This document shows, piece after piece, positions 1 to 7,094 of a stretch of DNA of 9,690 nucleotides; positions within the stretch are counted from its first letter, which is position 1, and the number at the start of each line of letters is the position of its first letter. The notes under the pieces are model-generated. The model had not been told where the DNA came from and ran no database searches. It worked only from the letters and a program-made list of their open reading frames with translations. Position numbers and translations under genes: made by a program. The stretch spans positions 1-9,690 of the forward strand of contig CALDJV010000708.1 of assembly GCA_937899305.1 (NCBI GenBank). Reading direction: 5' to 3'. This stretch comes from an uncultured Cytophagaceae bacterium (GTDB lineage Bacteria > Bacteroidota > Bacteroidia > Cytophagales > Microscillaceae).

Positions 1-25
1 TTTTAAAAATAATAATTTAATAAAC

Positions 26-67
26 ACAAAACGCCAAAGCAGGAATGTACCCATTTTGGCGTTTTGT
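26..67 (-). terminator. Rho-independent terminator of the DUF4199 gene
   Basis: A perfect 13-base inverted repeat (26-38 paired with 55-67) encloses a 16-base loop. Read on the minus strand it lies about 20 bases after the stop codon of the DUF4199 gene and is followed by a T-rich run (the complement of bases 1-24). This is the form expected of an intrinsic terminator for leftward transcription. The stem contains a GCC/GGC core flanked by A/T pairs. Confidence 0.85.
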
Positions 68-86
68 ATCTATTTTAAGTCAATGG

Positions 87-665
87 TTAATACTCAAACA
101 GAGGACGTTTCTTTTTGGTAAAAATAGAGATAATCAATGAAAATATGACTCCATACAATGCTACTCCAAATAAATTGGCGATCCATTTAATCAATGGGGT
201 ATTCCATTGCTTACTATTTTTTTCCGAATCTTCAATTTGTTCTTCGCTGGCTCCCCATCTTTCTAGCAATTGCCTGGACACCTCTTCGGTATACTCTTGA
301 ATTTTTTGACCTATTTCAGGTTCTACTGAAGTAGTATAAAAGATAAAAAATGCCGATCCAATCACTCCTGCCCCAATCACCGTCAAAGCAGTACCAATGC
401 CTACTCCCTGACCATAACTCATAAATCCTTCATTTTTTCTCTTATACTCTTGATGGGCAAAAACAATGGCCGCAATGTATAATACATAAACGAGGCTTGC
501 TACCCAATGCAAGTACATTCCGGTTAAAAAAGTCATCAGGTTGAATACCACGATGGCTATTCCTAGAAATAAGCCATATTTTTTGATGACTGACCACACC
601 GAATAAGGTTGTTGCTCTTCGTCATCTTCGTATATATGATCATGTTGGTTAGCGAATTCTTCCAT
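87..665 (-). CDS. DUF4199 family integral membrane protein
   Basis: This 192-residue protein resembles the DUF4199 family, which is common in Bacteroidota and has no established function. It starts with a soluble acidic stretch (residues 1-20). Four hydrophobic segments follow at about 27-47, 53-71, 88-110 and 160-183. Between the second and third lies the charged loop HQEYKRKNEGFMSYGQG, typical of the family. A hydrophilic, Glu-rich, probably helical loop (about 113-157) separates segments three and four, and the C-terminus is basic (KKKRP). The protein should sit in the inner membrane with both ends in the cytoplasm. It lies 122 bases downstream of the permease-peptidase gene on the same strand, but a candidate promoter in that gap suggests separate transcription. 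An A-rich stretch, not a Shine-Dalgarno sequence, precedes the start. The family call comes from recognised sequence character and has not been checked by a profile search. Confidence 0.85.
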   Translation of the reverse strand: MEEFANQHDHIYEDDEEQQPYSVWSVIKKYGLFLGIAIVVFNLMTFLTGMYLHWVASLVYVLYIAAIVFAHQEYKRKNEGFMSYGQGVGIGTALTVIGAGVIGSAFFIFYTTSVEPEIGQKIQEYTEEVSRQLLERWGASEEQIEDSEKNSKQWNTPLIKWIANLFGVALYGVIFSLIISIFTKKKRPLFEY

Positions 666-715
666 TGTGTTTCGTTTTTAAGTTTAATAATTGTAATTGG
701 CCCTGCCTGCTTACA

Positions 716-723
716 CAAAGATA
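716..723 (-). promoter_or_regulatory. Candidate Bacteroidota -7 promoter element
   Basis: On the minus strand these bases read TATCTTTG, an exact match to the TAnnTTTG -7 consensus of the Bacteroidota primary sigma factor. The box ends 51 bases before the DUF4199 start codon, which gives an expected 5' untranslated region of about 40-45 bases. No clear TTG-type -33 box is visible at the usual spacing, so the promoter is plausible and not proven. Confidence 0.45.
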
Positions 724-787
724 AATGAATTTGGCTCACTATCTAATCTGTCATGCACATTGCTGATAAATTACACTATAGATTCAG

Positions 788-3700
788 TTATTTTTTGCTC
801 GTTTTTAGCTTACCATTCCGATTAAAAATCAATTTGTTGTCCCCAGTTTTGCGGTCTATCAACTTGTGGTAAGGATCGATACCTGCACTGTAGGGCTTTT
901 CATCTACCAATACCTTAATGGTTTGGGTATTTTTAGTGATTTTATGTTTTTTGAGGTATAGTACTTTATTCTCGCGTTTGGTACGGTACCTGGGTTTGCC
1001 ATTACGCGTTTTGGTTCCTTTCACGGGCACTTTTACCTTGGCACGGGCAAACACCCCAATGTCTATGTAGTCATTTAAAGGTACTTTTTTTTCTACTCCA
1101 TCGCCATCCGCTTTGAGTTTTTTACTATTTACCTTGAAGGTTACCTCATATTGATTGCCTTTTTTCTTATAACTTAAGCTATCTACATTGTTATCATACA
1201 AGGTAATGTCCTCAAACATATCGGTAATTACATATTGTAGTGAGTCGGGGGTCGCTTCTCGCAAATACTTGATCCATTCGTTGGTGGTCGTATAAGGGGC
1301 CGATTGATTGGCTACTTTGGCAATGTACTTCTGCAAAGCTCCATTCAGGCGATTTTCACCGATATAATCCTTCAGCGCATACAAAGCGACCGACCCTTTG
1401 TTGTAGTGAATGTATTGCTGATTTTCCACTCGTTTCAAGGGCTGCTCCTGGCCAATCTCAGCACTTCTTCCTTTGAGATAGCGGTTCATTTCCAGGCGCA
1501 AAAATTTATCTATTTTGTCTTTCCCCAAGGTTTTTTCCATTGTCATCAGTGCCGAGTACTGGGCCATGCTTTCTACGATGGCAGTTGCTCCCTGACTATT
1601 GGCCGGAATGACTTGATGGGCCCACCATTGATGAGCCACTTCGTGGGCAGTGACATAAAACACATAATCTACGTCTTCGTTATCATCTATGTCTGCGGTA
1701 AATCCGATGTCTTCGGAATAAGGAACCGTGTTGGGAAATGACTGGGCAAATCCAGCGTAACGAGGAAACTCCAAAATCCGCATTTGACGATATTGATAAG
1801 GTGAGTAGTTTTCACTACAGTAACTCAATGCCTTTTTCATTCCCTTCATCATACGATCTAAGTTGTAGTCATGACCAGGATGGTAATAGATCTCAAGGTT
1901 GACTTTTTTGCCTTCCTTGCTCGTCCAGATATCCTTTTTCTTAGCATATTTGGCCGATACAATGTTGTAGAAGTTGAGGATAGGCTTGTCCATTTTATAA
2001 TGGAAATATTTGCGACCGTCTTTCTTCCATTGCTTCTGTAAATAACCAGGAGCAACCAACGTCTGGTCGCCCGCCGTACTGGCCTTGATTTCAAAGTTGA
2101 TCCAATCTGCATCATTAGAAAGCATGCTGTTTTTTCGGGCTTCCTTGTCATTCAAATCAGGGGTACGAGGCTTTGGAGCAAGCCCATAACTTTTGCGAAT
2201 GTCGTCGTTTTGTAATTCAGCGTTGGGCTGATATCCAATTTTTGGAAATAGGTTTTGACTAAGGAAGGTCCCATTGTAAGTCAAGAAGTTATTCACGCTG
2301 CTATTGGCAAACCCTTTTAAATTGTATTCAAACTCAAAATCTAATTGAATCGTAGCTTGGGGTTTGAGTGGTTCTTCCAGACGATAAATAAAATAGGCCA
2401 ACGCTTTGTCTTGTAACACTGCCTTTGCCTTGCGGTTCCATTGCATCTTCTTGAGTACAATAGAGCCGCTCAAATTCACATGAATAGAATCAATGGCGGC
2501 ATTGGTTTTGTTCTTTAAGATGTAACTCCCCTTGGCCTTTACGCTTCTTTGGTAAGGAAACAGGTCTACTTCTAGGTTTACATCCGTAACTCTAGGTTGG
2601 AATATGCCATCGTATTTTTTATACTTTTTCTCATAATCCACTTGGGCTTTTTGATCATCGTCGCCGGTAGTAAATTCATTGAGCACATTGGTATTGTAAT
2701 AAATGTAACTACCCATGGCCACAAAGCCCACCAGGCTCACCACCAAAGCAATACGAGCCACCCGAGTAATGCGTCGGAAAGCATTGCGCCAACGTATTTT
2801 GAAAAAGCTATCGGTTCCTCGCAACCACAGGCCATTCGCCAATACCAATAAAGCCAAACTCAACAACAACCAATAAGTTTTAAAGGCCAAATGCCCTTGT
2901 AAAAAATGACCGTAGCCATTCATGTCAGAATAGACAATGGAAGGGGCACTGCCAAACAGAAACAACTTGTGGGTAACCCCAATATAGGGCAAAATGCTCG
3001 CAAAAAAGAAATACACCAACACCACGGCAAAGAACCCAAAATACTTATTATTGACTATGATATGGATAAAAAAAGTAAGTATGGTAAAGGTGAGCAAGTC
3101 CAGCATTTGAATTCCGTACAGCTCTTGGAAATACAAACTCAACTTGATATCATAAAAACCTTGAGTAACCTGAAGCAAGATACCCACCACCATCACCAAA
3201 GTCATCAGACCTAGTTCTACTACAATCATGGCCAAAAACTTGGAAGCAAAACTCAACCAATTGGGAATGGGCAAAGCATCATACATCAGGTGCACGCGTT
3301 GCTGTCGTTCAGTCCATACCATTTCTCCCGAATAAAACACGATGATGGCCAGAATAAAGATGTTGAAGCTTCCACTGAGAATATTTAATATCCTGTAGGT
3401 AAGTGGTAAACTGGGCGTTTCGAATACTTGCCCACTAGACATCACGCTCAAAACCATAAATAGGATGCCCACGCCTGCAATGACCAAAAAAATGGGATTG
3501 AACAATACCTGACGAAACTCCTTACGAATCAAAACTCGTAATAACTTGAAATGATAACCCACACTAAAATCCTGACTCACCTTGGGGAGGGTAATTTTTT
3601 GAATCGTTGGAATGCTGGATCTGTTGCGGCCTTTGTTTGACTGGGGTTTACGCACTTTACCACGACCAGTAAAAGCAAAGGTAAATCGGACATAAGTAAA

Positions 3701-4486
3701 CACCAGGATCAAAATTCCAATGCCTACCCAAAGTACCCGATTGAGCACCACCAAGGTAGTCAAAGGCATCAATTGCGCATTGCGTTCGCTCACGGTCCAT
3801 AATTCGGTTGCCTTGGTGATTGCAGCTTGACCAGTGGGGTCTAATAAACTACTAATGACTCGATTGTCGATTTTATTCCCCAAAATACTCGCGCCAAAAA
3901 TAAGCGCTAATACCAACAACGCATTGAGGTAAATAAATAATTGATTACGCGACAATGAAACTGTCGCAAAGAAAATAGTCCCAGTAAAGATCGTGAAAGG
4001 CAATACTGATACAAAATAGGGATGCAAATAGTGCATCAGATTAAAAGCACCATATTTATCAGCATTGACACCAGGAAGCCATTGAGATAGCATCAGCCCC
4101 ACCGAAATGCTGAGTAATACCAAACTGGTAACTAATAGTGACCCACAGAAACGCCCTCCCAGATAGCTCCATTTGGAGATGGGCTTGGTAAAAAACAATG
4201 CATAAGTTTTGTGTTCAAAATCGCGGTAAACAGGCACTCCCATAAAAGCCGCTACGACGAAAATGCTAATTTGACTGAGGGCTCCAGTAATGACTGCAAT
4301 ATTGTAAGGAGAGTTGGCGTTGTTTTTACCTCCTCCAGTAATGAGTATGGCTACATCACTACCGAAGGCTCCGCCCATAATGGCTCCATAGAGCAGGCCA
4401 ACCAACGCAAAAATGATAAAATACAAATAGGTGGCGGGGCGATTGAGGCGATACTTGATCTCAAAACTAAAAATTGCCTTGAACAT
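788..4486 (-). CDS. ABC-2 type permease fused to a C-terminal M1-family-like zinc metallopeptidase
   Basis: This 1232-residue protein has a double ABC-2 permease part and an extracytoplasmic peptidase. Six hydrophobic segments lie in residues 18-266 and six more in 331-555. A basic cytoplasmic linker (about 267-325) separates them. A thirteenth segment (579-597) after a basic stretch (RWRNAFRRITRVAR) puts the rest outside the cytoplasm. The peptidase part (about 610-1232) has HEVAHQWW with zinc ligands H948, H952 and E972, and E949 as general base. The ligand spacing is HEXXH-X19-E, where classical M1 enzymes have X18. Tyr1028 in YNKG matches the M1 catalytic tyrosine. The GXMEN exopeptidase motif is absent: GFAQS (912-916) stands in its place, so simple aminopeptidase activity is uncertain. 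The partner ATPase is encoded 60 bases upstream. Fusions of this type are known in Bacteroidota, but the substrate is unknown to me. Confidence 0.92.
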   Translation of the reverse strand: MFKAIFSFEIKYRLNRPATYLYFIIFALVGLLYGAIMGGAFGSDVAILITGGGKNNANSPYNIAVITGALSQISIFVVAAFMGVPVYRDFEHKTYALFFTKPISKWSYLGGRFCGSLLVTSLVLLSISVGLMLSQWLPGVNADKYGAFNLMHYLHPYFVSVLPFTIFTGTIFFATVSLSRNQLFIYLNALLVLALIFGASILGNKIDNRVISSLLDPTGQAAITKATELWTVSERNAQLMPLTTLVVLNRVLWVGIGILILVFTYVRFTFAFTGRGKVRKPQSNKGRNRSSIPTIQKITLPKVSQDFSVGYHFKLLRVLIRKEFRQVLFNPIFLVIAGVGILFMVLSVMSSGQVFETPSLPLTYRILNILSGSFNIFILAIIVFYSGEMVWTERQQRVHLMYDALPIPNWLSFASKFLAMIVVELGLMTLVMVVGILLQVTQGFYDIKLSLYFQELYGIQMLDLLTFTILTFFIHIIVNNKYFGFFAVVLVYFFFASILPYIGVTHKLFLFGSAPSIVYSDMNGYGHFLQGHLAFKTYWLLLSLALLVLANGLWLRGTDSFFKIRWRNAFRRITRVARIALVVSLVGFVAMGSYIYYNTNVLNEFTTGDDDQKAQVDYEKKYKKYDGIFQPRVTDVNLEVDLFPYQRSVKAKGSYILKNKTNAAIDSIHVNLSGSIVLKKMQWNRKAKAVLQDKALAYFIYRLEEPLKPQATIQLDFEFEYNLKGFANSSVNNFLTYNGTFLSQNLFPKIGYQPNAELQNDDIRKSYGLAPKPRTPDLNDKEARKNSMLSNDADWINFEIKASTAGDQTLVAPGYLQKQWKKDGRKYFHYKMDKPILNFYNIVSAKYAKKKDIWTSKEGKKVNLEIYYHPGHDYNLDRMMKGMKKALSYCSENYSPYQYRQMRILEFPRYAGFAQSFPNTVPYSEDIGFTADIDDNEDVDYVFYVTAHEVAHQWWAHQVIPANSQGATAIVESMAQYSALMTMEKTLGKDKIDKFLRLEMNRYLKGRSAEIGQEQPLKRVENQQYIHYNKGSVALYALKDYIGENRLNGALQKYIAKVANQSAPYTTTNEWIKYLREATPDSLQYVITDMFEDITLYDNNVDSLSYKKKGNQYEVTFKVNSKKLKADGDGVEKKVPLNDYIDIGVFARAKVKVPVKGTKTRNGKPRYRTKRENKVLYLKKHKITKNTQTIKVLVDEKPYSAGIDPYHKLIDRKTGDNKLIFNRNGKLKTSKK

Positions 4487-4546
4487 GGATTTTTAATTAT
4501 AAGTGATGGTTTTGTTAATGGTTGATAACCGTCGTGAGAACTTCAT

Positions 4547-5479
4547 TTACTCCGACTTTTGAAGTGAAATATTCGTAGGCGGAGCTTCAGTAGGTGGTAA
4601 CATTCCTTGTTCTTTGGTTTTGATATGAGCAAAGTACACATCTTCCAAACCGGGAGCAGAGGCTTCAAAAGATTCATCTGGGCGACTTTCATCAAAAACC
4701 TTGATAATAATTTGACCATCAAACATATGCGACGATACTACATTGTATTTTTCCTGATGGTCTTGAAGCACATCTTTGGCAATGATTTTTTTCCATACCT
4801 TTCCTTTGGCAGCCTCAATCTCTTGGCGAGGATTCCCCGTCAAAAGCAATTCTCCTTTATGAATAATGGCCATATTGCGGCACAAATTGCTGACATCTTC
4901 TACAATATGGGTAGAAAGAATCACAATGATGTTTTCGCCTATTTCGCTCAACAGGTTGTGAAAGCGGTTACGCTCAGCAGGGTCGAGTCCAGCCGTAGGT
5001 TCGTCTACAATAATCAATTTTGGGTTTCCCAACAAAGCTTGGGCAATTCCAAAACGTTGTTTCATTCCCCCTGAGTAATTGCTTAATTTGATGTTGCGTT
5101 GTTGGTATAAGTTGGTTTGGTGCAACAATGCCTTGACAATTTCTTTGCGCTCCCGACTCTTTTTGATTCCCTTCAGCAAGGCAAAATGATCTAACATTTG
5201 GTAGGCTGACATCCGAGGGTACACTCCAAACTCCTGCGGCAAATACCCTAGCACTTGTCTTACCCGTGCTTTTTCCTTCAATACATCAATATCACCCAGT
5301 CTGATACTGCCAGTGTCGGCATCCTGTAGGGTAGAGATGGTACGCATTAGGGAAGATTTGCCTGCCCCATTAGGACCCAACAAGCCAAACATCCCAGTAG
5401 GAATTTCTAAACTCACCTCTTTGAGGGCCTGGGTACCATTGGGGTACGTTTTAGATAGATTTTCAATCACTAGGTTCAT
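4547..5479 (-). CDS. ABC transporter ATP-binding protein (ABC-2 type, partner of the permease-peptidase)
   Basis: This 310-residue cytoplasmic ATPase energises the permease encoded just downstream. All nucleotide-binding motifs are present: Walker A GPNGAGKS (35-42), Q-loop Gln82 in LPQEFG, signature YSGGM (135-139), Walker B LIIVDE (155-160), D-loop GLD (164-166) and the switch histidine H191 in STHIVED. The catalytic glutamate is E160, so the enzyme should be active. Residues from about 220 form a family-variable C-terminal domain that ends in a Pro/Thr-rich tail. The arrangement of one short ATPase followed by a large ABC-2 permease fits the DrrA/CcmA/NatA-like group. It is the first gene of the minus-strand operon and starts at an ATG with 157 bases of divergent intergenic DNA upstream. 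The transported substrate cannot be told from the sequence. Confidence 0.95.
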   Translation of the reverse strand: MNLVIENLSKTYPNGTQALKEVSLEIPTGMFGLLGPNGAGKSSLMRTISTLQDADTGSIRLGDIDVLKEKARVRQVLGYLPQEFGVYPRMSAYQMLDHFALLKGIKKSRERKEIVKALLHQTNLYQQRNIKLSNYSGGMKQRFGIAQALLGNPKLIIVDEPTAGLDPAERNRFHNLLSEIGENIIVILSTHIVEDVSNLCRNMAIIHKGELLLTGNPRQEIEAAKGKVWKKIIAKDVLQDHQEKYNVVSSHMFDGQIIIKVFDESRPDESFEASAPGLEDVYFAHIKTKEQGMLPPTEAPPTNISLQKSE

Positions 5480-5636
5480 GGAGCGTAATTATTAATTGTC
5501 AATTTTATTTAAATCATTGTGGTAGTATCTGTCGTAGAGCAGTGAGATTTATTACAATTTGCACCTAAATTAAGCCGATTCAATTCATTTTTATTTTGTA
5601 ACTTGCTCATAAGTATCAGATTTTGAATGAGTTAGT
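5480..5636. promoter_or_regulatory. Divergent intergenic region between the ABC operon and the fic gene
   Basis: This 157-base AT-rich region separates two diverging genes and must hold the promoters of both unless they are leaderless. No exact TAnnTTTG box was found on either strand. The closest are TAAAATTG on the minus strand (5507-5500) and TTATTTTG on the plus strand (5591-5598), each with one mismatch and no -33 partner at the usual spacing. No coding sequence is visible here. The regulatory role is inferred from gene orientation. Confidence 0.5.
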
Positions 5637-7019
5637 ATGGAAATCACCCTTGCTTTAAGTCGGTTAGAAATATTACATCAAGTAGACCAACTCAAACTTG
5701 AAATAGATGGCCTACGCCCGCTTTCTAAGAATCAGGAAGGTAGAATTTTTCAAAAATTTCGTCTGGATTGGAATTATCACTCTAATGCCATTGAAGGCAA
5801 CTCGCTCACTTATGGCGAAACCCGTGCTTTGTTATTGTATGGGCTCACTGCCAAGGGTAAGCCATTTAAAGACCATTTAGATATCAAGGGGCACAATGAA
5901 GCCATTGATTTTTTACTGGCTTTGGTGAAAGACGATCGCCCATTAAGCGAATTGGATATCCGAGAAATGCACAAACTGGTACTCAAAGAACCTTATCGTA
6001 CCAAGGCCCAAACCGAAGATGGAAGAACCGCAAGTAAAGTAATCCACTTGGGAGTATACAAAACCAGCCCCAATCATGTACAAACCCCTACTGGGGAGCT
6101 TCATTACTACGCAACTCCCGAAGAAACACCTGCCAAGATGAAAGATTTGATGGATTGGTACAATGAAGCCAGTCAAAATCCACAGGTACATCCTGCAGTA
6201 TTGGCTGCTTTATTTCACTATCGTTTTGTAGCCATTCACCCTTTCGATGATGGCAATGGACGAATGGCCCGCCTATTGATGAATTTGATCCTGATGCGGC
6301 ATGAATACCCTCCAGTAGTCATTCGTCAAGATAAAGACAGCCGAAACCAATATTACCTGGCGCTTAGTCAAGCCGACGCACGTGAATATGAGCCATTTGC
6401 TGTATTGGTCATTGAGGCACTACTGCATGCCATGAACATTTACCTCAAAGGAGCCAGAGGTGAAGATATCAACGAACCAGATGATTTGGATAAGGAATTG
6501 GCTTTGTTTAGAAAGGAGTTGGGGGGGGAAAGATTACAAGTTAGAATTCGGAAAAACCGAGATGTTATAAAAAAAGTCTACGAAACATATGTGAAAAGCA
6601 TTCTAGAAAAGACAAAAACGATTATTGATAAGTTTGAAGGCTTGTTTCTCAGTCAAAGAATTGTAGATATTGAGTCTAATGATTTTAATGAAATCTATAG
6701 GTATAGCCTAAAAAAGCTCAGTGACTCAGGTGAGTCTCCTGATATGGATCTAACCTTTATACTCAAAGATTTTAAATATGGTAATCTACAATTTAATTAT
6801 AGTATTAGATTTAGAGTCTATTTTAGTGAATATAAATACGAAATAAGTATTGGAACTGATTACATAAGAGAAGAAGATAATAGAGTTCAAAAATATTATC
6901 ACCAACCAATCACAGAACACGAAATAGAACAACTTGTCACCCATATCGGACAGGACTTACTGATGCATATTAAATCAAATTACAAAAACGGAGATGCTAC
7001 TAATGAACTCCCCCACTAA
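5637..7019 (+). CDS. Fic family protein (class II, AMPylator-type) with an AT-rich C-terminal extension
   Basis: This 460-residue protein belongs to the Fic family, most of whose members transfer AMP from ATP to hydroxyl side chains of target proteins. The active-site motif is intact: HPFDDGNGRMAR (201-212), with catalytic His201, Asp205 that should bind Mg2+, and Arg209 and Arg212 for phosphate contacts. The inhibitory helix motif S49-x3-E53-G54 lies N-terminal to the Fic core, which makes it class II (self-inhibited by Glu53). A target-docking flap is likely around residues 138-155. From about residue 296 the protein changes to a Lys/Glu/Tyr-rich domain of unknown function, where related proteins often have a winged helix. 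The change coincides with a run of eight G and a sharp fall in GC. The ATG is the first start after an in-frame stop at 5628-5630. The target is unknown. Confidence 0.93.
   Translation: MEITLALSRLEILHQVDQLKLEIDGLRPLSKNQEGRIFQKFRLDWNYHSNAIEGNSLTYGETRALLLYGLTAKGKPFKDHLDIKGHNEAIDFLLALVKDDRPLSELDIREMHKLVLKEPYRTKAQTEDGRTASKVIHLGVYKTSPNHVQTPTGELHYYATPEETPAKMKDLMDWYNEASQNPQVHPAVLAALFHYRFVAIHPFDDGNGRMARLLMNLILMRHEYPPVVIRQDKDSRNQYYLALSQADAREYEPFAVLVIEALLHAMNIYLKGARGEDINEPDDLDKELALFRKELGGERLQVRIRKNRDVIKKVYETYVKSILEKTKTIIDKFEGLFLSQRIVDIESNDFNEIYRYSLKKLSDSGESPDMDLTFILKDFKYGNLQFNYSIRFRVYFSEYKYEISIGTDYIREEDNRVQKYYHQPITEHEIEQLVTHIGQDLLMHIKSNYKNGDATNELPH
6521..6528 (+). repeat. Homopolymeric G8 tract inside the fic gene
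   Basis: Eight consecutive G residues span the codons for Leu295, Gly296, Gly297 and Glu298, at the join between the Fic domain and the AT-rich extension. Translating the alternatives by hand, seven G leads to a TAA stop after about 310 residues and nine G leads to a TAG stop after about 302 residues. Both keep the whole Fic core. Such tracts are prone to slipped-strand mispairing and also to sequencing error. Confidence 0.9.
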
Positions 7020-7094
7020 CTTATGGACATTTTTTTCACTTTCACCTCATCTTACTTTTTTCTATCTTAGTGACCTACCAAATACATCTACCCT

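Noticed and set aside
1304..1741. A 145-codon open frame on the plus strand within the permease-peptidase gene
   Set aside because: It lies opposite the conserved zinc-peptidase region, including the HEXXH motif. Its translation shows no family character, so it is a shadow of the real gene.
4607..5074. A 155-codon open frame on the plus strand opposite the ATPase gene
   Set aside because: The opposite strand encodes an ATPase with all expected motifs. The frame is a by-product of that coding sequence.
5497..5502. TTGACA on the minus strand just upstream of the ATPase start, resembling a -35 box
   Set aside because: A matching -10 would fall inside the coding sequence, and Bacteroidota do not use the TTGACA/TATAAT type.
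5637..7019. The fic gene considered as part of a toxin-antitoxin pair
   Set aside because: The inhibitory motif is within the same protein (S49-E53-G54) and no small antitoxin gene lies next to it, so a two-gene module is not supported.
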